A stretch of DNA of 5,214 bases from Thermoguttaceae bacterium (lineage in GTDB: Bacteria > Planctomycetota > Planctomycetia > Pirellulales > Thermoguttaceae), in the NCBI GenBank assembly GCA_017549085.1, contig JAFYVO010000385.1:1-5214 (forward strand), written 5' to 3'. The notes beneath the pieces were generated by a model. It had not been told where the DNA came from and ran no database searches. It saw nothing but the letters and a program-made list of their open reading frames with translations. Numbering within the stretch: position 1 is the first letter of the stretch; every line of letters begins with the position of its first letter. Made by a program: the position numbers and the translations under genes. Positions 1-5,214 of this stretch are shown one piece after another.

Positions 1-67
1 GCTCCCGACGACGTTTCCTTTTCCCTTGCGCTCGCCCTTGCCGGCTCGACGCGCCCGACGACTTTTC

Positions 68-73
68 AGGAGA
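68..73 (+). promoter_or_regulatory. Ribosome binding site for the secreted protein gene
   Basis: AGGAGA lies 8 nt before the ATG at 82. It supports that start even though the reading frame stays open upstream to the left edge. A basic N-region followed by a hydrophobic core directly after this ATG supports the same choice. Confidence 0.75.
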
Positions 74-81
74 CTAATCTA

Positions 82-1845
82 ATGACGCATCGCGCTTCCC
101 GTTCGACTCGCCGCCCCCTCCAACGCGCCGTCGTCGCCCTTCTTTCGACGACGCTCCTTGGAACCGCCGCCCTTTGCGCGCCCGGCGACGCCGCCGCTCA
201 AAACGCCGACTCGAAACGCGGCTCGTTCGTCGACCGCGTCGGTTCCGCGCTCCGCAATCCGACGCCGAACGGCGACCGCTCGAAGACGCCCGCCGCCGCG
301 CCGCGTTCGAACGGGCCGCAAACCCGCAAAGGCGCCGTTCCGGCTCCGCGTCCGCTTCCGTCGCAACGTCTCGGAGCGGCCGCGCCCGCGAAACCCGCCG
401 CCTCCGCGCCGACGTCTTGCCTCTTGCAATCGTCTCGCCAAGTCGGTTCGGCGGACGTCGTCGAAATTTCGCTCGAAGCGTCCGGCGACGTCGTTCAAAC
501 GACCTTCGACGGGCAAACGGAACGCGCGCCGATGGAAGTCGTCGCCGGCTTCAAATACGAAGAGCGATACGAGCGGTACGCGCCGGTCGGGCCGGTTCGC
601 TCGATTCGCCAATACGAACAAGCCGGGATGAAGCGCAAGTTCGGCGCGAGCGTCGCCCGTCCGCTCCTCGACGCGTCGCGCAAGTTCATCGTCTCCGATT
701 TCGACGGCAAAAAAACGACGCTTTACTCCCCCGTCGGCGCGATGAAAAGCGAACAATATTCGCTCCTTAGCGAACTTCCGTTCAACACCGTCCTTCTCGA
801 CCGCCTCCTCCCGAACAAAACGGTCAAACTCGGCGAAGACTGGCGCGTCCCGAACGACGTTCTTTCGGCGCTTCTCGGCGTCGAAGCGATCGAAAACAAC
901 ACGTTGCGGCTGACGCTGACGTCGATCGTCGACGATTTCGCCGAAGTCGAGCTTTACCTGCAAGGCGACCCGGACGCGCAAGGGAATCCGACGCCCAGCA
1001 CGTTGGTTTGCGCGTCGGAAGGGGCCGGCGTCGCGATCGACCTTGAAGGCAAATTTCAATTCGACCTGAAAGCGCGCCGTTTGACTTGGTTCGGCGTCCG
1101 CGTCGACGAACGCCGTTCGGAGAGCGTCGCGGCGCCGGGGCTCGAATGGTCGGCGACCTTGCAAATCAACGTCGCGCCCCTAGCCGAACCGCAAAAGTTG
1201 ACCGACGACGTCGTCGCCGACCTCCGCGGCCCGCTCGAACCGGAGCTGTTGCGCCTTTATTACAACGCTCAAAAGGGTTTTTGGCGCTTCCAACACTCGC
1301 GCGACTGGAAGATGACGCAAGACGGCGAAACGTCGGCGGCGCTCTGTTACGTCGTCGGCGGCGAAGCGATCGCGCAGTGCAACATCGCCGCGAACGGCAA
1401 AATCGACCTCGAATCGAAACCGTCCCTCGACGCTTACAAAGCCGAAATCAAGAAAGGGCTTGGCGACCGTTTCGCCGCGTTCGTTCAAGACGAAGTTTAC
1501 GCGGGCCCGTCCGGCGACTCGATTTATTACGTCGTCGCCGACGGCGCTTACGAAGGCGTTCCGTTCCGTTGGGTTTACTACCTCGTTACCGACAAAGACG
1601 GGAACCAAGCGACGTTGATGTTCGAAATCCGCGCCGATATGCTCGACAATTACGACGACTCCGGCCGCGAAATCGTCGAAACGTTCCGCCTCGTCCCGCG
1701 CGTCGACCCCGCCGCTAAAGCCGCCGCCGAAAAGGCCGCTCGCGAAGCCGCCGCGAAAGCTAAAGAAAACGCCGACGCGCCGAAAGCGCCGGAAGGTCGC
1801 GGCGTCGACGCCGAACTCGAACGCGCGCCGTCGCCGGAAAAATAA
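82..1845 (+). CDS. Secreted/periplasmic protein of unknown function with signal peptide and charged C-terminal tail
   Basis: I do not recognise a named family. The 587-residue product starts with an Arg-rich N-region (residues 1-15) and a hydrophobic core (about 16-33). A likely signal peptidase I site follows around residues 37-40 (DAAAQ), so export across the inner membrane is expected. Cys32 is preceded by Leu rather than Gly/Ala/Ser, so a lipoprotein is unlikely. Residues 41-112 are a Pro/Ala/Arg-rich, probably disordered linker. Residues about 113-366 look like a beta-rich folded domain. Residues about 385-540 form a second alpha/beta region with a WRF...DWKM opening, a central helix and a closing IVETFRLV strand. 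That pattern loosely recalls the PsbP/Mog1-type fold, which is an inference from pattern only. Residues 542-587 are an Ala/Lys/Glu tail, probably helical or disordered. There are six cysteines (32, 113, 310, 422 and 433 among them is five in visible positions), of which 422 and 433 are close enough for a disulfide. It is followed 41 nt later by nth on the same strand. It is clearly a coding gene; its role is unknown. Confidence 0.88.
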   Translation: MTHRASRSTRRPLQRAVVALLSTTLLGTAALCAPGDAAAQNADSKRGSFVDRVGSALRNPTPNGDRSKTPAAAPRSNGPQTRKGAVPAPRPLPSQRLGAAAPAKPAASAPTSCLLQSSRQVGSADVVEISLEASGDVVQTTFDGQTERAPMEVVAGFKYEERYERYAPVGPVRSIRQYEQAGMKRKFGASVARPLLDASRKFIVSDFDGKKTTLYSPVGAMKSEQYSLLSELPFNTVLLDRLLPNKTVKLGEDWRVPNDVLSALLGVEAIENNTLRLTLTSIVDDFAEVELYLQGDPDAQGNPTPSTLVCASEGAGVAIDLEGKFQFDLKARRLTWFGVRVDERRSESVAAPGLEWSATLQINVAPLAEPQKLTDDVVADLRGPLEPELLRLYYNAQKGFWRFQHSRDWKMTQDGETSAALCYVVGGEAIAQCNIAANGKIDLESKPSLDAYKAEIKKGLGDRFAAFVQDEVYAGPSGDSIYYVVADGAYEGVPFRWVYYLVTDKDGNQATLMFEIRADMLDNYDDSGREIVETFRLVPRVDPAAKAAAEKAAREAAAKAKENADAPKAPEGRGVDAELERAPSPEK

Positions 1846-1875
1846 CCGCTCAACGACGCAAAAAATAGGGAAGAA

Positions 1876-1880
1876 AGGAA
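1876..1880 (+). promoter_or_regulatory. Ribosome binding site for nth
   Basis: AGGAA lies 6 nt before the ATG at 1887, in a purine-rich stretch. It fixes the start upstream of the repeat tail, which means the repeats are translated as part of the protein. No promoter-like sequence is evident in the 41-nt gap after the previous gene, which fits co-transcription. Confidence 0.65.
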
Positions 1881-1886
1881 CGCTCA

Positions 1887-2849
1887 ATGTCCGCCGCGTC
1901 CGCTAAAAAAACGCCCGCCGACGCCGCCGTCAAGCCGGTCAAAAAGCGCGCTTGCAAGAAAGCGCAAAAAGTCGCAACGAACGACGACGCGAACCCCGTC
2001 AAAAAACGCGCTTGCAAGAAAGCGCAAAAAGCCGAAACGAACGACGACGCCGACGCAACGCCCGTCAAAAAACGCGCTTGCAAGAAAGCGGAAAAAACGA
2101 CCAAAGCGGAAACGCCCGCCGACGCGAACCCCGTCAAAAAACGCGCTTGCAAGAAAGCGGCGGAAAAGAAAAAGGTCGACAAGAAGCCGAAAAACGCGAC
2201 GCGGTCGCCGCGCCCCGACGCCGAGCGCCGCCGTCTCGCCGACCGCGTTTTCGCGACGTTGACCGAACGTTACCCCAACCCGCGTTGCGCGCTCGATCAT
2301 CAAACGCCCTTCCAGCTTCTCGTCGCGACGATTCTTTCGGCGCAATGCACCGACAAGCGCGTCAACGCCGTTACGCCCGCCCTTTTCGAGCGGTTCCCGA
2401 CGGCGGAAGCGTTCGCCGACGCGCCGCTCGAAGCGATCGAAGAGCTGATCAAAAGTTGCGGTTTTTATCGAGCGAAAGCGGCGAATATTTCGCAAGCGAG
2501 CCGCGCGATCGTCGAGCGTTTTAACGGCGAAGTCCCGGCGACGCTCGAAGAACTCGTCCAACTCCCCGGCGTCGGACGCAAAACGGCGAACGTCGTTCTC
2601 GGGAACGCTTTCGGAATCGCGTCCGGTTTTGTCGTCGACACGCACGTCTTGCGGCTAAGTCGCAAAATCGGCCTTTCCGACGAAGAGACGCCGGAAAAGG
2701 TCGAGCGCGACCTCAACGAACTCGTTCCGCAAAACGATTGGGTCGACGGAAGCCACCGCCTCATTTATTTGGGGCGCGAGTATTGCGTCGCCCGCCGTCC
2801 GCAATGCGACGTTTGCCCGCTCGGCGAGTTTTGCTTGAAACAACCTTGA
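1887..2849 (+). CDS. nth: Endonuclease III (DNA glycosylase/AP lyase) with an N-terminal Lys/Cys repeat extension
   Basis: This is a base-excision repair enzyme that removes oxidised pyrimidines and cleaves the abasic site by beta-elimination. The catalytic core occupies about residues 112-320, close to the size of whole E. coli Nth (211 residues). Visible landmarks are LSAQCTDKRVN (150-160), the helix-hairpin-helix LPGVGRKTANVV (226-237) with the Schiff-base lysine K232, and the catalytic aspartate D251 in VDTHV. A C-X6-C-X2-C-X5-C [4Fe-4S] cluster is formed by Cys300, 307, 310 and 316. All key residues are present, so the enzyme should be active. Compared with E. coli there is one extra residue between the hairpin and the catalytic Asp. 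The first ~110 residues are not part of the family: they hold 29 lysines and four copies of PVKKRACKKA, and probably form a disordered, DNA-binding tail. The gene probably shares a transcript with the secreted-protein gene 41 nt upstream. There is no obvious functional link between the two. Confidence 0.96.
   Translation: MSAASAKKTPADAAVKPVKKRACKKAQKVATNDDANPVKKRACKKAQKAETNDDADATPVKKRACKKAEKTTKAETPADANPVKKRACKKAAEKKKVDKKPKNATRSPRPDAERRRLADRVFATLTERYPNPRCALDHQTPFQLLVATILSAQCTDKRVNAVTPALFERFPTAEAFADAPLEAIEELIKSCGFYRAKAANISQASRAIVERFNGEVPATLEELVQLPGVGRKTANVVLGNAFGIASGFVVDTHVLRLSRKIGLSDEETPEKVERDLNELVPQNDWVDGSHRLIYLGREYCVARRPQCDVCPLGEFCLKQP
1932..2165 (+). repeat. Four-copy repeat encoding PVKKRACKKA in the nth tail
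   Basis: Copies of the 30-bp core start at 1935, 1995, 2061 and 2130. Copies 2, 3 and 4 are identical over the 30 bp (CCCGTCAAAAAACGCGCTTG then CAAGAAAGCG), and copy 1 differs at two synonymous positions. Copies 1 and 2 sit in a 60-bp tandem period that also includes the linker TNDDA. Spacing between core motifs is 20, 22 and 23 residues, so linkers vary while cores are kept. The near-identity at DNA level suggests recent duplication by slippage or recombination, with units kept in frame. Confidence 0.93.
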
Positions 2850-2901
2850 CCGCGAACGCCGCCGCGACTTTCGCAACTTTTACAACTTTCGCAAGCCGCG
2901 T

Positions 2902-2934
2902 CAAATCCGCCTTTTACGCGGTTTGTTTCATTTT
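2902..2934 (+). terminator. Candidate rho-independent terminator after nth
   Basis: The left arm CAAA-T-CCGC (2902-2910, one bulged T) pairs with GCGGTTTG (2918-2925) around a 7-nt loop. It is followed by the T-rich run TTTCATTTT (2926-2934). It lies about 50 nt after the nth stop codon and would end the transcript before the membrane-protein gene. The stem is short, so strength is uncertain. Just upstream, ACTTTCGCAA occurs twice (2867-2876 and 2885-2894), with no function that I can assign. Confidence 0.45.
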
Positions 2935-3032
2935 CCCATTCCCGTTAAACCGCCCGTTTTGCGCCGTTCGCCGATTTCCCCGCGATATTTCACGGGACGC
3001 CGTCGGCGCCGCGCTTTGATTTTTAGAAAACA

Positions 3033-3371
3033 ATGTCGATTTTCATTACTATCCTCCTTCTTATTTGCTCAAACGCGTTTATGACGTTCGCTTGGTACGG
3101 GCACCTTTCGACGCTCAAAGGAAAATGTTGGCTCGTCGCCGCGTTGGTCAGTTGGGGAATCGCGTTTTTCGAGTATATGTTGCAAGTTCCGGCGAACCGC
3201 ATCGGCTCGACGGCGATGACGCTCCCGCAGTTGAAAATTTTGCAGGAGGCGATTTCGTTGTCGGTGTTCGTCCCGTTCGCGATCCTTTTCGCCAAGCAGG
3301 AAGTCGGCTTAAACTACCTTTGGGCCGGACTTTGCATCGCCGGCGCCGTTTTCTTCATCTTCCGCGGTTGA
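3033..3371 (+). CDS. DUF486 family small membrane protein (DMT-like, four helices)
   Basis: The 112-residue product matches the DUF486 family, small integral membrane proteins related to the drug/metabolite transporter superfamily. The match rests on overall length and on the typical central block: VPANRIG (52-58) followed by MTLPQLKILQE (62-72). Four hydrophobic segments are visible at about residues 3-22, 32-51, 72-88 and 93-110, so it should sit in the cytoplasmic membrane. Half-size DMT proteins usually act as dimers, but no substrate is established for this family and none can be read from the sequence. The gene stands apart from its neighbours: 183 nt after nth with a candidate terminator between, and convergent with the regulator gene downstream. 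No good Shine-Dalgarno sequence precedes the ATG; the upstream stretch is A/T-rich (ATTTTTAGAAAACA). No better start exists nearby, because the first transmembrane helix begins right at this Met. Confidence 0.92.
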   Translation: MSIFITILLLICSNAFMTFAWYGHLSTLKGKCWLVAALVSWGIAFFEYMLQVPANRIGSTAMTLPQLKILQEAISLSVFVPFAILFAKQEVGLNYLWAGLCIAGAVFFIFRG

Positions 3372-3384
3372 ACGGAGCGTTCGA

Positions 3385-3420
3385 CGCGGCGACGACCGTT
3401 CTTTTTCGACCGTCGCCGCG
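3385..3420 (+). terminator. GC-rich hairpin between convergent genes, candidate terminator
   Basis: A perfect 10-bp stem is formed by CGCGGCGACG (3385-3394) and CGTCGCCGCG (3411-3420) around a 16-nt loop. It starts 13 nt after the stop codon of the membrane-protein gene and lies about 30 nt beyond the stop of the convergent regulator. On the plus strand a weak T stretch follows (CGATTTTCC); on the minus strand there is no T tract. It could end the plus-strand transcript, or act as a 3'-end stabilising structure for both. Confidence 0.5.
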
Positions 3421-3450
3421 CGATTTTCCCCGCGTCTTTTGCGCCGATTT

Positions 3451-4980
3451 TCAAACGATTCCGCGCAACTTGAATTGTTTGATTTTGTTGTAAATCGTTT
3501 TCTCGCTAACGCCGAGTTTGCGCGCCGACTGCGCTCGGTTCCCGCCGCAAGCGTTGATCGTTTCGATGATCGCGCGACGTTCGATTTCCGCCATCGTCAG
3601 CCCGGCCAACCCCATCGCGCCGTCCGGCGAGCGGGAGTCTTTAATCATCGTGTCGAACGAAATGTCGTTTTCCGACACGACGACGTCCGGCGCGGTCTCC
3701 ATCGCCTTCTGCAAGACCGACTCGAGTTCGCGCACGTTGTACGGCCAAGAGTATTGGCGCAATTTGTTCAGCGCCGACGTCGACAAAATCGACAGATTCC
3801 GGTCGTTCGCTCGAGCGACGCGGCTCATAATCTCGCGAGAAAGCGCCGGAATGTCCTCCACGCGGTCGCGAAGCGGCGGCACGTTCAGCGTCAGCGCGTT
3901 CAAGCGGAAGTAAAGTTCGTCGCGGAACCGCCCTTGAACGCAAGCGATCGCCAAGTCGCAGCTCGTCGAGGCGACGACGCGAGCGTCGATTCGGCGCGTT
4001 TCGGTCGAGCCGACCCGGCGCGTCGTCTTGTCTTGAATGAATTGGAAAATCCGCTTTTGCAGCGACGGCGACAAATCTTCGACGTGATCGAGGAAAATCG
4101 TTCCGCCGCGCGCCAACTCCAACCGACCGGGACGGTCGCAGGCGACGCCGGGAATCGCGCCTTTCGCGACGCCGAACAAATCGGCTTCGAGCGTTTCCGG
4201 CGGAAGCGCGTTGCACGAAACGACGACGAACGGAAAACGCGCTCGCGGACCCGCTTGGTGAATCTGTTGAGCGACGACGCTCTTCCCGACGCCGCGTTCG
4301 CCGGAGATCAGAATCGTCGCGTCGAGCCGTCCGAACGCTTCGATCTGTTTTCGGAGCGTTTGAATCGGCGTCGAAACGCCCGCCATCGTCGCGGGGAGCG
4401 CCGGGGTTCCGACCGTTTGGCGCAAGGAGCGGTTTTCGCGCGCCATCCGGTTCAACTTCAAGACTTGGCGCGTCGCTTGCAAGAGCGCTTGGCGTTCGCA
4501 AGGCTTGACGATGTACGAATGCACGAACTTGCTCAACCGTTTGCGGCGCTCGGCGTCGCCGGTCGGCTCGTCCATAAAGATGATCGGCGCGTCCGGGTAT
4601 TTGTCGACCAGTTGACGACAAAGGGTTTCCGGCGACGCGTCCAACGTCGCGGAGTCGATCAGGAACCCGGCCGCCTCGCCGAGCGCGAGCCCGGAAAGGG
4701 TTTCGGGGGAAGCCGCTTCGACGACGCCGACGTTTTCGACTTCAAGACAGCGACGCATCGCCGCCCGCGAACCGGCGTCCCCGCAAAGAACGACGATCGA
4801 ATCGGCCGCGACCGAAGCGACCGGACGTTCGGCGGTCGGGCGACGCTCTTCGACGGCGGAGGCGAAAAACGCGCCTTCGTCGTTCCGCGATTCGACGCTC
4901 GAAACGCCGAATTCCGGAGCCGCCAAACGGTCGACGGATTGATTTTGTTGTTCCAACGAATAATAAGACGCGCTGCTCAT
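3451..4980 (-). CDS. NtrC-family AAA+ transcriptional regulator with receiver-like and Fis-type HTH domains; atypical GAFTGA and Walker B
   Basis: The 509-residue protein has the layout of a bacterial enhancer-binding protein. Residues 1-59 are a polar, probably disordered leader. Residues 60-175 are receiver-like: Asp109 fits the phospho-acceptor position and Lys159-Pro160 is kept, but only one of the usual N-terminal acidic residues (Asp68) remains, and the switch Thr/Ser position appears to be Asp137. A linker leads to the AAA+ domain (about 196-430) with Walker A GERGVGKS (227-234), arginine-finger candidates Arg353 and Arg359 in FRDELYFRLN, PPLRDRVEDIP (368-378) and WPYNVREL (412-419, normally WPGNVREL). 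The C-terminus (461-509) is a Fis-type helix-turn-helix (GNRAQSARKLGVSEKTIYNK). Family activators use ATP hydrolysis to remodel sigma-54 RNA polymerase. Here the sigma-54 contact motif GAFTGA is GAIPGV (274-279), and Walker B ends LDH (297-299) instead of LDE. Sensor I ends STSCD instead of the usual ATNRD. DNA binding looks intact; classical sigma-54 activation is doubtful. No sensor kinase gene is in the window. Confidence 0.93.
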   Translation of the reverse strand: MSSASYYSLEQQNQSVDRLAAPEFGVSSVESRNDEGAFFASAVEERRPTAERPVASVAADSIVVLCGDAGSRAAMRRCLEVENVGVVEAASPETLSGLALGEAAGFLIDSATLDASPETLCRQLVDKYPDAPIIFMDEPTGDAERRKRLSKFVHSYIVKPCERQALLQATRQVLKLNRMARENRSLRQTVGTPALPATMAGVSTPIQTLRKQIEAFGRLDATILISGERGVGKSVVAQQIHQAGPRARFPFVVVSCNALPPETLEADLFGVAKGAIPGVACDRPGRLELARGGTIFLDHVEDLSPSLQKRIFQFIQDKTTRRVGSTETRRIDARVVASTSCDLAIACVQGRFRDELYFRLNALTLNVPPLRDRVEDIPALSREIMSRVARANDRNLSILSTSALNKLRQYSWPYNVRELESVLQKAMETAPDVVVSENDISFDTMIKDSRSPDGAMGLAGLTMAEIERRAIIETINACGGNRAQSARKLGVSEKTIYNKIKQFKLRGIV

Positions 4981-4985
4981 TTGAG

Positions 4986-4991
4986 TTCCTT
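4986..4991 (-). promoter_or_regulatory. Ribosome binding site for the AAA+ regulator
   Basis: On the minus strand AAGGAA lies 5 nt before the ATG at 4980-4978, within a purine-rich run. It supports the chosen start and thus the ~59-residue polar leader before the receiver-like domain. Confidence 0.65.
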
Positions 4992-5007
4992 TTCTTTCTT
5001 TCGCTCG

Positions 5008-5214
5008 TTAACGCTTTGCGAATTCCGCAAGCGTCGCTTTAATATATATTGCAAACAAAATCGACGGTAAACGATTTCTCTTTTCCGAAGAAGCCGTTTC
5101 GGCCAAGCGCGCGCTCGACGCGATTCGCGCTTTTCTTTCAGCTTCCGGGCCGCCAAAGTCGTTAGGAAGGAACGGCGCGAACGTTTTCGCGTCCGGCGCT
5201 CCTTCGCGCGCTCC
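5008..5214 (-). other. Right-edge region: no certain gene; an open frame enters from the edge
   Basis: On the minus strand a frame is open from the right edge (codon at 5214-5212) to TAA at 5010-5008, 68 codons, ending 27 nt before the regulator ATG. It could be the end of an upstream gene in the same operon. However, its residues match nothing I recognise, its last third (PSILFAIYIKATLAEF) falls in the AT-rich promoter-like patch, and it uses the otherwise uncommon codon AGA. A plus-strand frame (5012-5214) is also open but has no ATG, GTG or TTG. A small perfect hairpin (CGCGAA/TTCGCG, 5176-5191) is present. I favour non-coding upstream DNA over a gene. Confidence 0.25.
5043..5071 (-). promoter_or_regulatory. 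Possible sigma-70-type promoter for the AAA+ regulator
   Basis: Read on the minus strand, TTTACC (5071-5066) and TATATA (5048-5043) are separated by 17 nt, each matching four of six consensus positions. They lie in a marked AT-rich patch about 60 nt before the regulator start, in otherwise GC-rich DNA. The core AATATATATT (5041-5050) is self-complementary. I see no sigma-54-type TGGC-N8-TGC element here. This is a composition-based guess. Confidence 0.3.

Noticed and set aside
2..82. Upstream gene ending in TAATG overlap with the ATG at 82
   Set aside because: A frame is open from the left edge to TAA at 80-82, but its 26 codons are Arg/Pro/Leu-rich with unusual codons for this genome, and another frame ends at 75-77. 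The stretch is too short to support a gene.
79..1164. 361-codon minus-strand open frame opposite the secreted-protein gene
   Set aside because: Arg/Phe-rich translation without motifs; the plus strand has a ribosome binding site, a signal peptide and normal codon use over the same stretch.
1932..2165. CRISPR-like array
   Set aside because: The regularly spaced near-identical units lie in frame inside nth, encode a conserved peptide, and have short, related linkers rather than unique spacers.
1884..2645. 253-codon minus-strand open frame opposite nth, with apparent repeats (FRFLASAFFDG)
   Set aside because: Its repeats are the reverse translation of the Lys/Cys repeat array of nth, whose catalytic motifs settle which strand is coding.
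3033..3371. Small multidrug resistance (EmrE-type) transporter
   Set aside because: Length and four helices are similar, but the family's conserved membrane glutamate in helix 1 is absent and the VPANRIG/LPQLKILQE block fits DUF486 instead.
3439..5070. Very long plus-strand open frame (543 codons) antisense to the regulator
   Set aside because: It lies opposite a gene with unmistakable AAA+ and HTH motifs. Its translation is Arg-rich with no recognisable domain, as expected for a shadow frame in GC-rich DNA with strong codon bias.

Overview
The window is a GC-rich bacterial segment carrying four genes, with no sign of phage, transposon, CRISPR or RNA genes. Codon use is consistent in the four genes (GAC, GCG/GCC, TCG, ACG, but GAA, AAA and CAA favoured over the G-ending synonyms). 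High GC, a large secreted protein I cannot assign to a named family, a lysine-rich repeat tail on a DNA-repair enzyme and a sigma-54-type regulator together suggest Planctomycetota or a related phylum. That placement is an inference; no taxonomic marker is present.

Layout: (1) 82-1845 (+), a secreted or periplasmic protein of unknown function with a signal peptide, a Pro/Ala-rich linker, two folded regions and a charged Ala/Lys tail. (2) 1887-2849 (+), endonuclease III (nth), a base-excision repair glycosylase with complete catalytic and iron-sulfur residues, preceded by an unusual N-terminal tail of about 110 residues with four copies of a Lys/Arg/Cys motif. The 41-nt gap and good ribosome binding site suggest co-transcription with gene 1. 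A candidate terminator follows at 2902-2934. (3) 3033-3371 (+), a small four-helix membrane protein of the DUF486 (DMT-like) family. (4) 3451-4980 (-), an NtrC-like AAA+ regulator with receiver-like, AAA+ and Fis-type DNA-binding domains, convergent with gene 3. A GC-rich hairpin lies between them. An AT-rich patch about 60 nt upstream of the regulator is a plausible promoter.

The genes do not form an obvious pathway. The two most interesting points are the regulator and the Nth tail. The regulator keeps its Walker A, arginine fingers and helix-turn-helix, but the sigma-54 contact loop GAFTGA reads GAIPGV, the Walker B acidic pair reads Asp-His, and the receiver has lost most of its acidic pocket and its switch Thr/Ser. 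It may therefore not be a conventional phosphorylation-controlled sigma-54 activator. The Nth tail is a repeated cationic, cysteine-bearing extension that probably binds nucleic acid. I see no convincing new multi-gene system here.
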